A stretch of DNA of 64,000 nt from an uncultured Prevotellaceae bacterium (GCA_902780635.1 CACZGH010000006.1:62001-126000), one strand, 5' to 3'. Shown: positions 32,238-42,296, numbered from the stretch's first letter. The notes: generated from the letters alone by a model not told the origin. Numbers and translations are program-made.

Positions 32238-32245
32238 CAAAATTA
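32238..32245 (-). promoter_or_regulatory. Putative -7 element of the activator-lptE-secG operon
   Basis: TAATTTTG, 7 bp before the ATG at 32230; a TTG-containing -33 lies about 22 bp upstream. The leader would be nearly absent. Confidence 0.5.
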
Positions 32246-32294
32246 CATATAATCAATGAGAAAACTGCAATTTTGGCAGACTTTTTTGGTTTTT

Positions 32295-33284
32295 TTAGGG
32301 TTCTTTCCGCTCAAATTTGATGAGAAGTAGTCCGATGGCTGTCCAGATCAGCTCACGTATACGCACCAACAGCGCGACGAGGATGGCGGCATCGGTGGTC
32401 ATGCGCAGTCCTTTCACCGACATGAGAAAACCGCCCTCTCGGCCTCCCAACTGCAGGGGCATGAAGAAGAGCATGTTGGCGAAAAGGCTGGTGAATGCCA
32501 GTATGAGGATGCACTCGAGATAGTTGACACTGGGCATCAGCACACGCAGGATGAAGAAGATCTCAAGGGCGGAAAAGATGCGGCAGAGCAGTTCGGAGAG
32601 CACGGCAGCACGGAAGGAGTGGGGGTTTTGGCCATGCAGGGCGGCAATCTGTCTGTCTACATTGTCAAGGCTTGTACGGTGCTTGTTGATAAATGAGGTG
32701 GCCCATTTCTTGGCACCGGGTAGGTGGCGCAGCAGGTTCATCGCCCTGACGGCAAGGCCTTTCTTGTAGCCCGACATAAAAAACCAGATGCCAGTGACAC
32801 AGAAGGCAGCGGTGGCGGCGAGCAGCATGCCCATGGGAATGGAGACGGGCTGGGTGAGGATAAAGAGGGCGGCAGAGAGCAGCCAAAACCAGAAATGGCT
32901 GAAGATGTGGGTCATGGCGAAGAGGATGACGGAGGCAGAGGCGTGCTCTGCCCCTATCTTGGGCGACAGGGCCATGATGCGGTAGGGTTCGCCGCCCATC
33001 AGACCACCGGGCGTGGCATAGTTGAGGGCGAAGCCGGAGATGGTGATTTTGTAAAGCCACCAGAAGCCCACGTTGCATTTTTTGCGCAGCCCATTGTTGA
33101 TGATGATAAACCATGAGAGGGTGTTGAAGACATAAAGCGCCCCCCATAGCGCTACGACGGCCAGAAACCAATAACCTGCCTCACGCATACGGTGCCACAC
33201 CTCGTGGAAATCGAGTTGTGACACCATAATGATCAGGATGAGGAGCCCGAATAGGAAAAAACCGTTCTGGTATTTTTTCTTCAT
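32295..33284 (-). CDS. UPF0104/LPG synthase-TM-type flippase-like protein
   Basis: A 329-residue inner-membrane protein of the lysylphosphatidylglycerol-synthase TM family, with about eight hydrophobic segments. The hallmark NYATPGGLMGGEPYRIMALS near 87-106 and FMPLQLGGREGGFLMSV near 270 are the two conserved glycine-rich loops of the family. Members move lipids or lipid-linked molecules; no enzymatic domain is attached here. It overlaps pdxA by 4 bp (ATGA), so the two are translationally coupled. Confidence 0.85.
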   Translation of the reverse strand: MKKKYQNGFFLFGLLILIIMVSQLDFHEVWHRMREAGYWFLAVVALWGALYVFNTLSWFIIINNGLRKKCNVGFWWLYKITISGFALNYATPGGLMGGEPYRIMALSPKIGAEHASASVILFAMTHIFSHFWFWLLSAALFILTQPVSIPMGMLLAATAAFCVTGIWFFMSGYKKGLAVRAMNLLRHLPGAKKWATSFINKHRTSLDNVDRQIAALHGQNPHSFRAAVLSELLCRIFSALEIFFILRVLMPSVNYLECILILAFTSLFANMLFFMPLQLGGREGGFLMSVKGLRMTTDAAILVALLVRIRELIWTAIGLLLIKFERKEP

Positions 33285-34369
33285 TGCACTTCGTCGCGCT
33301 TCTTAGGGATCGCAAAGCGCACTTTCTCACTCTCGTCGCGCTTCTCGTGATACAGTTTTTTCAGCGGGTTGGCCAGCGGCTCATCGTAGGAGGTGCGGTT
33401 GCGCAGAGTGTCGATGGCCAGATAGATGGCGTCACGCAACGGACTCTCGTCGGCCATGCCCTGACCTGCCTTCTGATAGTCGGGGGTGCCGCCCGGAGTG
33501 GTGTGTACCACTGGCAGCCCTGTAGTGAGCATCACCTCATGGGCTCCTGCTATCAGTCTGAATGGGGTCATCGCCTGATTGTAGTACATGGCCAGCGTAC
33601 CGTCAAACTGGTTGTAATAGCCATTGTTGAAATACTCTTCAGAGGAGTAGGGACCATAGACGCCTATTCCCTTTTCTTGCAGTTCCTCAATGACGGGCTG
33701 GAGGATGGTCTTCTCCTCCTCTCCGCATTGTGGGTTGACTTGCAGGATGGCAAGACGTGGGGTAGGGAGACGGAAGTCACGCTTCAGACTGTTGAAGAAA
33801 GTGACCGCCTTTTCTGCCACCAGTTCTTTGCTGATCTGGCTCAGGGCGTTGGCCAGCGGCATCTTGTCGGTGACAGAGGCCACACGCAGTCCGTCATGCA
33901 CATGCACGACGAGGGCTTTCAATTCGTTGCCCGACTGCTTTGCAATCATCGCTGGCTGGGTGAGTACCGGCTGTGTGTCGTCGGCTGCGCTGGCCTCAGC
34001 GACCGGTAGGGTCACCAAGACATCGTAAAGTCCCTCTCGTTGGTCGTTGATGGCACGCTGCAGAGCCATGCGGGCAGCCTTTTCCGACACTTTGGTGGGG
34101 GTGCCAAGATCCACTTTCACCTCTTCGTCAAAGCTGGTGAGCATGTTCACCTTGCCGTGCTGCGCGTCCTGGGCTTTGCTGATGATGGTGAAATTGGCCT
34201 GAATGCCGAGGCTCTTGCGGTGATAGGCAGCGATTTTGGGCGAGCCGTAGATGATAGGTGTGCAAAGCTCTAATATGGTGGGGTCGGCGAAGGTCTTGAA
34301 GATGGTCTCATAACCTGTGCCGTTGGTGTCGCCATGCGTGATGGCTACACGAATCTTATTTTCTTCCAT
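33281..34369 (-). CDS. pdxA: PdxA-family protein lacking the metal-binding histidines
   Basis: A 362-residue homologue of 4-hydroxythreonine-4-phosphate dehydrogenase (vitamin B6 synthesis). The fold is recognisable: ITHGDTNGTGYE at the start, NPQCGEEE near 210, MYYNQAMTPFRLIAG near 262, TTGLPVVHTTPGG near 285. In E. coli PdxA three histidines bind the metal (in GHTE, NPHAGE and YHDQ motifs). Here the corresponding places read without them: TQPAMIA, NPQCGE and YYNQ; the DHGT motif is PGG. So the classical reaction may be lost. The name is by homology only. It sits between rlmN and a coupled flippase gene. Confidence 0.8.
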   Translation of the reverse strand: MEENKIRVAITHGDTNGTGYETIFKTFADPTILELCTPIIYGSPKIAAYHRKSLGIQANFTIISKAQDAQHGKVNMLTSFDEEVKVDLGTPTKVSEKAARMALQRAINDQREGLYDVLVTLPVAEASAADDTQPVLTQPAMIAKQSGNELKALVVHVHDGLRVASVTDKMPLANALSQISKELVAEKAVTFFNSLKRDFRLPTPRLAILQVNPQCGEEEKTILQPVIEELQEKGIGVYGPYSSEEYFNNGYYNQFDGTLAMYYNQAMTPFRLIAGAHEVMLTTGLPVVHTTPGGTPDYQKAGQGMADESPLRDAIYLAIDTLRNRTSYDEPLANPLKKLYHEKRDESEKVRFAIPKKRDEVQ

Positions 34370-34425
34370 GATTGATAGGTTTTCTGGATGATATATTGAT
34401 GATATATGATTGTAGAAGTCTTGTT

Positions 34426-35472
34426 TTAACAGTTGTTGGCGGCATCACGTTCCTTGGCGGCGGTGGTGAGCAGACCGCAGGCGGCCTGGATGTCCTGACC
34501 ACGGCTGGCACGGATGGTGGTGAAGATGCCATGCGAGGTGAGGTGGTCGCGGAGCGCCTCCATGCGCTCGTCGCTGGCGCCTTTCAGGTCTACGCCGGGT
34601 ATCTGATGAAACCGTATCAGGTTGACACGGCAGTCCAGACCACGGAGCAGCCGCACCATCTCACGGGCATGGAGCGGGGTGTCGTTCAGGCCACCGAAGA
34701 CGATATACTCAAACGACAGTCTGCGCTGATGGGAGAAGTCGTACTGGCGGAGCAGGGAGACAATCTCTGTTATGGGCATGGCGCGCTCGGCAGGCATGAG
34801 TGCGAGGCGCTGCTCATGGATAGGGGAGTGCAGGCTGATGGCCACGTGACACTCGCTCTCGTCGAGAAAGCGGCGCAGCTTGCTCTTGATACCCACACTG
34901 CTCACCGTGATACGCCGTGGACTCCATGCGTAGGCATAGTCGGCTGTCAGGATCTCGGTGGCGCGCAGCACATTGTCCAGGTTGTCCATCGGTTCTCCCT
35001 GTCCCATGAACACGATGTTGGTGAGGAGGTCGCGCTCAGGCAATGCGTATATCTGGTTGAGGATGTCGGCAGCGGTCAACTGACCTTCAAAACCTTGTTT
35101 GCCCGTCTGGCAGAAGAGGCAGTTCATTTTGCAGCCCACCTGCGACGAGACACAGAGTGTGGCCCGCTCTCCGTCGGGTATCATCACTGTCTCCACCAGT
35201 TGGCCGCTTGCGGTGGGAAAGAGGTATTTGATGGTGCCGTCTTTGCTGCATTGGCTTTCCACGGGCGGCATGTTGCCGATCTCGTAATGTTCCGACAGAC
35301 GGGTGCGGTTGGCTTTCGAGATGTTGGTCATCTCATCGATGCTGCTTACGTGATTGCGGTAGAGCCAACTGGCTATCTGCCCTCCTGTGAAGGAGGGCAT
35401 ACCCAGGTCTTTCGCCGCCTGTTTCAGTTCGGCGAGACTCATTCCGATCAATTTCTTTTTCTGATTATCCAT
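34426..35472 (-). CDS. rlmN: 23S rRNA and tRNA adenine-C2 methyltransferase
   Basis: A 348-residue radical-SAM enzyme that methylates A2503 of 23S rRNA and A37 of some tRNAs. The 4Fe-4S motif is GCKMNCLFCQTGKQG near 115; VFMGQGEPMDNLDNVL and SVGIKSKLRRF are further family motifs, and the C-terminal GQDIQAACGLL carries the second catalytic cysteine. A TACCTTTG -7 element at 35495-35502 lies 22 bp upstream. PdxA follows 56 bp downstream on the same strand. Length is normal. Confidence 0.95.
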   Translation of the reverse strand: MDNQKKKLIGMSLAELKQAAKDLGMPSFTGGQIASWLYRNHVSSIDEMTNISKANRTRLSEHYEIGNMPPVESQCSKDGTIKYLFPTASGQLVETVMIPDGERATLCVSSQVGCKMNCLFCQTGKQGFEGQLTAADILNQIYALPERDLLTNIVFMGQGEPMDNLDNVLRATEILTADYAYAWSPRRITVSSVGIKSKLRRFLDESECHVAISLHSPIHEQRLALMPAERAMPITEIVSLLRQYDFSHQRRLSFEYIVFGGLNDTPLHAREMVRLLRGLDCRVNLIRFHQIPGVDLKGASDERMEALRDHLTSHGIFTTIRASRGQDIQAACGLLTTAAKERDAANNC

Positions 35473-35494
35473 GCCACTGTGTCACATTGCACTG

Positions 35495-35502
35495 CAAAGG
35501 TA
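35495..35502 (-). promoter_or_regulatory. Putative -7 element of rlmN
   Basis: TACCTTTG, 22 bp before the ATG at 35472, without a good -33 at 20 bp. Confidence 0.45.
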
Positions 35503-35607
35503 GTCAAAAAATTGATTATGTGAGCGTAAAGCATCATATTTTCGCATTTTTTCGCCCCTACGCGTTTTTTTCGCCATCAAAAAATAGTATTGTTTTCGTA
35601 TGTAGTC

Positions 35608-35639
35608 ATTGCCATTCTCGTTTTTTTTCAGTAAGTTTG
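35608..35639 (+). promoter_or_regulatory. Promoter of the GT2-DUF4922-SpoIID gene
   Basis: ATTG (35608-35611), exactly 20 bp, TAAGTTTG (35632-35639), 25 bp before the ATG. It probably serves the fusion gene and ampG together. Confidence 0.68.
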
Positions 35640-35664
35640 CACATTCTTAAGAAAAGTCATCATT

Positions 35665-38600
35665 ATGAGAGGAAAAATCGACTGTTTTCTGCCATGCGAT
35701 CACTGGCAGACCGCACAACAAACGATTACACAACTATGCGCCGACAAGGCGATACGACATATCTATTTACTTCAGAATCATCAGGCCGACGACGAAGAGC
35801 CGATACCACAGGGATGCACTGCCGTGACGGTGGACCGGCTGCAGTCGGTGGAGACCATCAAGACCATCGCGGCACAAAGCACAGCCGAGTTTGTGATGCT
35901 TCTGACGAAAGCCACTCCCCTGACACTTGGGCTGTATGCCACAGAACGGCTCCTAAAAGTGGCCGCTGACGCTGGCGCTGCCTGGCTTTATGCCGACCAC
36001 TACTCCGTGGAGAACGGGCAGACGGTGCGGCATCCAGTCATCGACTATCAGACGGGCAGCATCCGTGATGACTTCGACTTCGGTTCGCTCCTGCTCATAC
36101 GTGCCAGCCTGCTCAAGGACTATGCGAGCCAGACCGATTTGCCCACATATCAGTATGCTGGCCTATATGACCTCAGACTCTATATCAGCCGTCAAGGACC
36201 GTTGGTGCATCTCAACGAATACCTCTATACCGAACAAGAGCAAGACCTCAGAAAAAGCGGTGAGAAACAGTTTGACTATGTCAATCCCCGCAACCGCGAG
36301 GTGCAGATAGAGATGGAGAAGGCCGCCACCCACCATCTGGCGTGTGTTGGCGCCCTGGTGGACACCACAGCGTATCAGACCCCCGACTTCGACGAGCAGG
36401 ACTTCCCGGTCGAGGCTTCTGTGGTGATACCTGTCTACAACCGCGAGCGCACCATCTGCGATGCCGTCAACTCCGCATTAGGACAGAAGACGCAGTTTGA
36501 CTTCAACGTCATCGTCGTGGACAATCATTCCACCGACGGCACTACTCAGTTGTTGGAGGACTATCAAGACCCGCGACTGGTGCATATCGTGCCCGAACGT
36601 ACGGACCTCGGTATCGGTGGGTGCTGGAATGTAGCTATCAACGCCCCCCGCTGCGGACGGTTTGCCGTGCAGCTCGACAGCGACGACCTCTACTCTTCGC
36701 CCTCCACGCTCCAGCAAATCGTCGACGCCTTCCGTCAGCAACAGGCCGCTATGGTGATAGGCTCCTATCGCATGTGCGACTTCGACCTCAACACCTTGCC
36801 TCCCGGCATCATCGACCACAGAGAGTGGACGGACGACAATGGATGCAACAATGCGCTGCGTATCAATGGCCTTGGAGCCCCGCGGGCTTTCTTCACCCCA
36901 TTGGTCAGGCAGATACAATTCCCCAATACCAGCTATGGCGAGGACTATGCCCTCGGCCTGGCCTTCAGCCGCAGCTATCGCATCGGACGCATCTACGATG
37001 AGCTTTATCTCTGCCGTCGGTGGGGTGGCAACAGCGACGCCGCACTGAGTGTGGAGCGTGTCAATGCCAACAACCTGTACAAAGACCAGTTGCGCACCTT
37101 GGAGTTGGCTGCACGCCAACGGCAGGCCAAAGAGCGCCAGAAAGACAAAGGCGACGGTTCGCTACGGCGGTTTGTGGAGCGCCAACTGGACATCTGGACG
37201 GATGCCCGCTCCCGTTATCGTGACCTCTATGCCGTGCAGACACGTCGCTTGGAGCACTCGGGGCAGGAGATGGAACTGTGTGTGCAATACAACCCTGCCC
37301 GTATCGTCTCCACTGGCGCCAAGGTAGACCAAAAGACCATTGCAGAGCGGCCGTGCTTCCTTTGTGCCAAAAACCGCCCTTCCGAACAGAATGTCAAGGT
37401 CTTCGACACCAAACTCGACATCCTGCTCAATCCTTACCCCATTCTGCCCACCCACTTTACTATTGTGGCCCGTAAGCATCAGCCCCAGCAGATACGTGAC
37501 ACTTACTATGAGATGCATCGGCTGCTGGAGCGCTACCCCGAACTGATGGTGTTTTACAACGGTCCCCGTTGTGGCGCCTCTGCTCCCGACCATCTGCATC
37601 TGCAGGCGGGCGACGGTTCGGTGCTGCCCCTGCTCAGAGACTGGACACGACTGTCGCGCAATCTGACACCCCTGGCGATGGCCAACGACCGCGAGGGCAT
37701 CTATGAAGTGTCAGACTATCCGTGCCATCTGCTGCTCATCAAGAGTCGGGGGCGTGACACAGACGAGCGGATGTTCCGCATCGTCTACGACGCTTTGCGC
37801 AGCGCTGTGACAGAGACTGAGAGTCAGCCCGGCGAGGAGCCGATGATGAATGTCGTGAGTTGGCGTCAGGACGACAGCTTTCTCACCGCCGTGTTCCCAC
37901 GCAGGTGTCACCGTCCGGCTTGCTATCACGCTGAGGGCGACCAACAGATGATGGTCAGTCCGGGGGCGCTCGACATGGCTGGACTGCTCATCACTCCCCG
38001 CCAGACCGATTTCGAAAGGATGACTGCCACCAAAGCTGTTGAACTGCTGAGAGAGGTGACGGTGAGCGACGCCGATATGGAGACAATCTGTGATACCATC
38101 CGGCAGAGCATGACCACCAAGAAAGAGCAACGTATGCTGACGGAAGAGCCTACGGTGGCCGTGGGCATCGTCAGCGCGCGCCGCATCACTTTCTCTCTCA
38201 ACAAACCCTATATCGCCAAGGGCGAGGCATTGGAAGGCGTGCAAGTGGTGGAGTATGTCGAGGGCAGCATCCATTGGAACGGGGAGCAATATCGTGAACT
38301 GCGGTTCACGCCACAGTCTCGTGAGGCATCCTTCAGCATCGACGATGTCACCATAGGTGTCAATTTCCACTGGGAGCGCAAGCAGCGGCAGACCTTCCAA
38401 GGCTCTCTGCTGTTTGTGGTGGAGGCCGACCAGATCTGTGCCATCAATGAGTTGCCGGTGGAGCAGTATCTGGTCAGTGTCATTTCCAGTGAGATGAAAG
38501 CCACCTCGTCGATGGAGTTCCTGAAAGCTCATGCTGTCATCTCCCGGAGTTGGCTGCTCGCCCAGATGGAGCACCGCCGTCAGCATACAGAGACGGGAGG

Positions 38601-39396
38601 GTTTTTCTCCTTTGTCAAGAAAGACGATGAGTTGATACGCTGGTATGACCGTGACGACCATACCATCTTTGATGTCTGCGCCGATGACCATTGCCAGCGC
38701 TATCAGGGCATCACCATGGCGCTCAACACCCATGTGGCCGACGCGGTGAGGCAGACGCGTGGCCAGGTGCTGACCTTCGATGAGGAAATCTGTGACGCCC
38801 GTTTCAGCAAGTGCTGTGGCGGTAGGACAGAAGAGTATCAGTATTGCTGGGAAAATGTGCGCAAGCCTTACTTGGTGTCAGTGGAGGATGCCCCGAAGCC
38901 TGGGGCCACCCCCTTCTGCGACACACACGACCAGCGCATTCTCCGTCAGGTGCTCAATGACTACGACTGTGAGACCACCGACTTTTACGAGTGGACGGTC
39001 TGTTACACCCAGGAAGAGCTCTCACAGTTGATTGCTGAGAAACTGAAGATGGATTTCGGGCAGATCGTCTCATTGGAGCCAGTGGAGCGGGGCAGGAGTG
39101 GCCGCATCAGCCGTCTCAAGATCGTGGGTACCAAGCGGCAGTTCACCATTGGCAAAGAGTTGGAGATACGCCGTGCTCTGAGCAAGACGCATCTGCTGAG
39201 CAGTTGCTTTGAGGTGAAGACAGAAAAAATCGTCAAGGGCGTGCCGCAAAGGTTCACCCTCCATGGACGGGGATGGGGACATGGTGTAGGTCTGTGTCAG
39301 ATTGGAGCCGCCGTTATGGGTGAGCAAGGATATAGCTATGACCATATCCTGCTGCACTACTATAGAGGAGCACAAATCAATAAACTATATAAATAA
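35665..39396 (+). CDS. GT2-DUF4922-SpoIID triple-domain fusion
   Basis: A 1243-residue protein without a signal peptide. Order: a GT-A-like region (about 1-245); a family 2 glycosyltransferase (about 250-480; [14 protein letters not shown] from about 251, DSD at 338-340, W-GNSDAA); DUF4922 (about 530-810), with a CxxC at C564/C567 and the HIT-like motif DHLHLQAG (H643, H645); and a SpoIID/LytB domain (about 850-1243), with the lytic glutamate E943 in VISSEM and the tail [16 protein letters not shown]. In other Bacteroidales the last two can be one gene, as I recall, but with a glycosyltransferase they are usually separate. SpoIID normally cuts peptidoglycan outside the membrane; here it appears cytosolic. 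AmpG follows 5 bp later, pointing to muropeptide recycling. Confidence 0.85.
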   Translation: MRGKIDCFLPCDHWQTAQQTITQLCADKAIRHIYLLQNHQADDEEPIPQGCTAVTVDRLQSVETIKTIAAQSTAEFVMLLTKATPLTLGLYATERLLKVAADAGAAWLYADHYSVENGQTVRHPVIDYQTGSIRDDFDFGSLLLIRASLLKDYASQTDLPTYQYAGLYDLRLYISRQGPLVHLNEYLYTEQEQDLRKSGEKQFDYVNPRNREVQIEMEKAATHHLACVGALVDTTAYQTPDFDEQDFPVEASVVIPVYNRERTICDAVNSALGQKTQFDFNVIVVDNHSTDGTTQLLEDYQDPRLVHIVPERTDLGIGGCWNVAINAPRCGRFAVQLDSDDLYSSPSTLQQIVDAFRQQQAAMVIGSYRMCDFDLNTLPPGIIDHREWTDDNGCNNALRINGLGAPRAFFTPLVRQIQFPNTSYGEDYALGLAFSRSYRIGRIYDELYLCRRWGGNSDAALSVERVNANNLYKDQLRTLELAARQRQAKERQKDKGDGSLRRFVERQLDIWTDARSRYRDLYAVQTRRLEHSGQEMELCVQYNPARIVSTGAKVDQKTIAERPCFLCAKNRPSEQNVKVFDTKLDILLNPYPILPTHFTIVARKHQPQQIRDTYYEMHRLLERYPELMVFYNGPRCGASAPDHLHLQAGDGSVLPLLRDWTRLSRNLTPLAMANDREGIYEVSDYPCHLLLIKSRGRDTDERMFRIVYDALRSAVTETESQPGEEPMMNVVSWRQDDSFLTAVFPRRCHRPACYHAEGDQQMMVSPGALDMAGLLITPRQTDFERMTATKAVELLREVTVSDADMETICDTIRQSMTTKKEQRMLTEEPTVAVGIVSARRITFSLNKPYIAKGEALEGVQVVEYVEGSIHWNGEQYRELRFTPQSREASFSIDDVTIGVNFHWERKQRQTFQGSLLFVVEADQICAINELPVEQYLVSVISSEMKATSSMEFLKAHAVISRSWLLAQMEHRRQHTETGGFFSFVKKDDELIRWYDRDDHTIFDVCADDHCQRYQGITMALNTHVADAVRQTRGQVLTFDEEICDARFSKCCGGRTEEYQYCWENVRKPYLVSVEDAPKPGATPFCDTHDQRILRQVLNDYDCETTDFYEWTVCYTQEELSQLIAEKLKMDFGQIVSLEPVERGRSGRISRLKIVGTKRQFTIGKELEIRRALSKTHLLSSCFEVKTEKIVKGVPQRFTLHGRGWGHGVGLCQIGAAVMGEQGYSYDHILLHYYRGAQINKLYK

Positions 39397-39401
39397 AAGT
39401 G

Positions 39402-40685
39402 ATGGAAAAGAAAAGGAATCCCTGGGCATGGGTGCCGACATTGTATTTTGCCGAGGGTCTGCCCAATGTGGTGGTGATGACATTAGCGGTGGTGATGTAC
39501 ATGGAAATGGGCATGACCGACACCGAGATAGCCCTGTATACCAGCTGGCTGGGACTGCCGTGGGTGATCAAGCCATTGTGGAGCCCGTTCGTCGATTTGT
39601 TTAAGACCAAACGTTGGTGGGTGCTCGCCATGCAACTCTTATTGGGCGCGGCGTTTGCCGGTGTGGCTTTCACGGTCAACACGGACTTCTGGTTTCAGGG
39701 CACCATGTTCTTCTTCTTCCTCATGGCTTTCTCCAGTGCCACCCACGATATTGCAGCCGATGGTTTCTATATGCTGGACCTCGACAGTCATGACCAGTCG
39801 TGGTTTGTCGGCATACGCAATACATTCTATCGCATCGCTGTCATCTTCGGACAGGGCGTACTGGTGTGGCTGGCAGGCCGGTTGCAGGAAGTCTTCCCCG
39901 ACAGCAAGGCGTTTACATGGAGCCTCATCTTCTTTGGCCTCTCTGCCATATTCATCTCCATCTGGCTTTATCATCGTGTCATCATGCCAAGGCCTGCCGA
40001 CCGTAAAAATGAGGGTATGACGGCAGGTGATGTGGCACGTGGCCTGTGGCAGATGCTGGCCTCTTTCTTCACCAAGGTGCCCGTCAAACAAGTGGTCTTC
40101 GTGCTGCTCTTCCTGTTGCTTTATCGTTTCCCTGAGGCCATGCTCACCAAGATGGCCAGCACCTTCTTGTTACGGCCGATGGAGGAGGGCGGACTGGGTC
40201 TGACCAAAGAAGCCTTTGGTTTGGCTTATGGTACCGTGGGCCTCATCGGTCTGCTCTTAGGCGGCATCGTGGGTGGAGTGCTGGCCAGCCGCGACGGTCT
40301 GAAGCGCTGGCTCTGGCCATTTGTCTGTGCCATCACTTTGCCTGATATCGTCTATGTGTATCTTAGTTTCGCACAGACGGGCAATCTGTGGCTCGTCAGT
40401 ACCTGTCTCTTCATCGAGCAGTTTGGCTATGGTCTGGGATTCACCGCCCTCACACTCTATATGCTCTATTATAGCCAGGGTGAGTTTAAGACGTCTCATT
40501 ATGCCATTTGCACCGGACTGTCCTATCTTGGACTGATGCTTCCTGGCATGGTGTCGGGATGGATCAAGGATGCGGTGGGCTACCAGACGTTCTTCATCAT
40601 TGTCATGTTCCTTTGTGTCATCACCTTTGCCGTTGCGGCATTCATCAAGATTGACCCTGAGTTTGGGAAAAAGTCTGAACGTTGA
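39402..40685 (+). CDS. ampG: AmpG-type muropeptide permease
   Basis: A 427-residue twelve-helix MFS protein of the AmpG family, expected to import anhydro-muropeptides from the periplasm. The N-terminus PWAWVPTLYFAEGLPNVVV and then WLGLPWVIKPLWSPFVDLF (helix 2 and loop 2-3) are the family hallmarks; LPDIVYVYLSFAQ and FIEQFGYGLGFTALTLYM mark helices 8-10. ATG at 39402 is used, although a GTG three bases earlier is possible. Only 5 bp separate it from the fusion gene, so the two form one operon. It faces the ATPase gene tail to tail with 9 bp between them. Confidence 0.9.
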   Translation: MEKKRNPWAWVPTLYFAEGLPNVVVMTLAVVMYMEMGMTDTEIALYTSWLGLPWVIKPLWSPFVDLFKTKRWWVLAMQLLLGAAFAGVAFTVNTDFWFQGTMFFFFLMAFSSATHDIAADGFYMLDLDSHDQSWFVGIRNTFYRIAVIFGQGVLVWLAGRLQEVFPDSKAFTWSLIFFGLSAIFISIWLYHRVIMPRPADRKNEGMTAGDVARGLWQMLASFFTKVPVKQVVFVLLFLLLYRFPEAMLTKMASTFLLRPMEEGGLGLTKEAFGLAYGTVGLIGLLLGGIVGGVLASRDGLKRWLWPFVCAITLPDIVYVYLSFAQTGNLWLVSTCLFIEQFGYGLGFTALTLYMLYYSQGEFKTSHYAICTGLSYLGLMLPGMVSGWIKDAVGYQTFFIIVMFLCVITFAVAAFIKIDPEFGKKSER

Positions 40686-40694
40686 GGGAGGTAG

Positions 40695-42296
40695 TCACAT
40701 CCCCCATACCATGATCTGATGGCCGGCGTGCTCATACAGGCGGTGCCAGATGCGCTCCTCCCACGCCTTCGTCTGCGTGCGGTCAAAGATGATGAGATGA
40801 CCCTCGTCGACCGAGCCGCATAAGTCCATGTACGCTGCCGTTTGGCGCAGACCATCGGCTATTGTGGCCTCCAGGCTCTTGCGCAGGATCTTCAACTCCA
40901 TTACCACACGCTGTATCGGACCGCCGTAATGGTCGGTCAGCGGCTTGCGCAACAGCAGGTCGGTGCGCTTGCGGCCCAGACCATACTCACGGTCGATGTA
41001 ACCACCGCCGTTGACCACACGCTGAAGGAAAGCCTGCAACAACAGCTGGGGACCCGCCTCGGCGTAGTCGAAACGTCCTATCCATGAGTCGGCGTTCTGG
41101 CGGAAGAACTGCTGGAAGTCGAGCAGCAGCTTCTCCACGTCGATGCCACCGTCGGCGCGCTCATACCACTGCGGCTCCTGGATAAGGGTTTCCTGCGTGC
41201 TCCACGTCAGCTCACGTGGGATAATCTCACGGTAGATGCCGTTGGCGATGCGCAGCGGTTTGCCACGCTCACGCTTCACAAGGCCCATGTCTATGACATA
41301 CTGCATGTCATCTGAGGGGATCATATTGTCATCCACGTCTGTCTCACCGGAGATGATCGGCTCTATCACACGGCGCACGCGCTCCTCACGGAGCTTGTCA
41401 ATGAGGATGTCGATATGGGTGTCGCGACGGTAAATGATGTGTTCCTGCGCACGGTAGATCATCTCGGGGATGATGCGCACAGAGCGGTCGCGGTTCTCTT
41501 TCATGCTCCACGTCACCTCACGGCCTAAAGCGTTAACCAGCCAGGGCTGGCCCTCGGTGGCCTCCCATATCATGGGGAAGCAGGCCTCATCGAACTCCTG
41601 CCCCGTCTCATGGGTGTGCTGCATGTACAGTTCATGGATCTCCTCTTTGGAGAAATTACCCAGACGCAGTGACTCAGCCTTGATATTAAAGGCCGAGCCT
41701 CCGGTGATGATATCCTGGTTGGAGAGCACAATACGGTAGTCACGCACATCGCGCACGCCGCAGAGGATGACGCTCTGAGGAAAGGCCTTTGGACGGTCGT
41801 CATAACCGGCGCGCAACTGCCGGAGCACACTCACCAGACTGTCACCCACCAGTGAGTCTATCTCGTCTAATAAAAGCACCAAAGGCTTGGACAAAGACAT
41901 GGAAAGACGGCGAAGTAGGGAGGTCAACATCTCATTGGCATCCAAGTTTTTCACTTTATCTCTGACAGACAAAGGTAACTCAGACTGTAGAACCAATCCA
42001 AGTTTCTCCGTGATAGTACCGCAGACCGTCCTTATCGCACTCTCTATATTGTTGCGTGCCGCCTGTCCCCCCTCCACATTGGCATAGACAGCGATATAGT
42101 CGCCTTGGGAGTTGAGCAAATCTCGTAGGGCAAGCAAGCACGAGGTCTTGCCCGTCTGACGCGGGGCATGGAGCACGAAATATTTGCCCTGGCCTATTAA
42201 AGCCAGTATGTCATCCAAGTCAAACCGCGTTAGCGGGTCGATGGTATATTCTTTCTCAGGACGATTTGGGCCCGCTGTATTGAAAAATCTCTCCAT
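40695..42296 (-). CDS. AAA ATPase with C-terminal PD-(D/E)XK-like domain
   Basis: A 533-residue protein of a multi-copy Bacteroidales ATPase family. Walker A HAPRQTGKTSCLLALR lies near 45, Walker B KPLVLLLDEIDSLVG near 135, and a sensor-like segment LCGVRDVRDYR near 175. A helical middle follows, and the end looks like a PD-(D/E)XK nuclease fold: GLGRKRTDLLLR then RVVMELKILRKSLEATIADGLRQTAAYM (about 440-500). Role is unknown; such ATPases have been suggested to be mobile or defence-related, but no partner gene is here. The start at 42296 is preferred over the longer frame because MERFFNTAGP is the usual beginning. Confidence 0.8.
   Translation of the reverse strand: MERFFNTAGPNRPEKEYTIDPLTRFDLDDILALIGQGKYFVLHAPRQTGKTSCLLALRDLLNSQGDYIAVYANVEGGQAARNNIESAIRTVCGTITEKLGLVLQSELPLSVRDKVKNLDANEMLTSLLRRLSMSLSKPLVLLLDEIDSLVGDSLVSVLRQLRAGYDDRPKAFPQSVILCGVRDVRDYRIVLSNQDIITGGSAFNIKAESLRLGNFSKEEIHELYMQHTHETGQEFDEACFPMIWEATEGQPWLVNALGREVTWSMKENRDRSVRIIPEMIYRAQEHIIYRRDTHIDILIDKLREERVRRVIEPIISGETDVDDNMIPSDDMQYVIDMGLVKRERGKPLRIANGIYREIIPRELTWSTQETLIQEPQWYERADGGIDVEKLLLDFQQFFRQNADSWIGRFDYAEAGPQLLLQAFLQRVVNGGGYIDREYGLGRKRTDLLLRKPLTDHYGGPIQRVVMELKILRKSLEATIADGLRQTAAYMDLCGSVDEGHLIIFDRTQTKAWEERIWHRLYEHAGHQIMVWGM

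Noticed and set aside
37711-38733. A 340-codon minus-strand frame inside the fusion gene
   Set aside because: Antisense to the DUF4922-SpoIID region, with no recognisable motif.
35665-39396. The possibility that the triple fusion is a sequencing or frame artefact joining separate genes
   Set aside because: The frame is open throughout without internal stops, and no start-site or promoter signal was noticed at the domain borders, so a real fusion is simpler.
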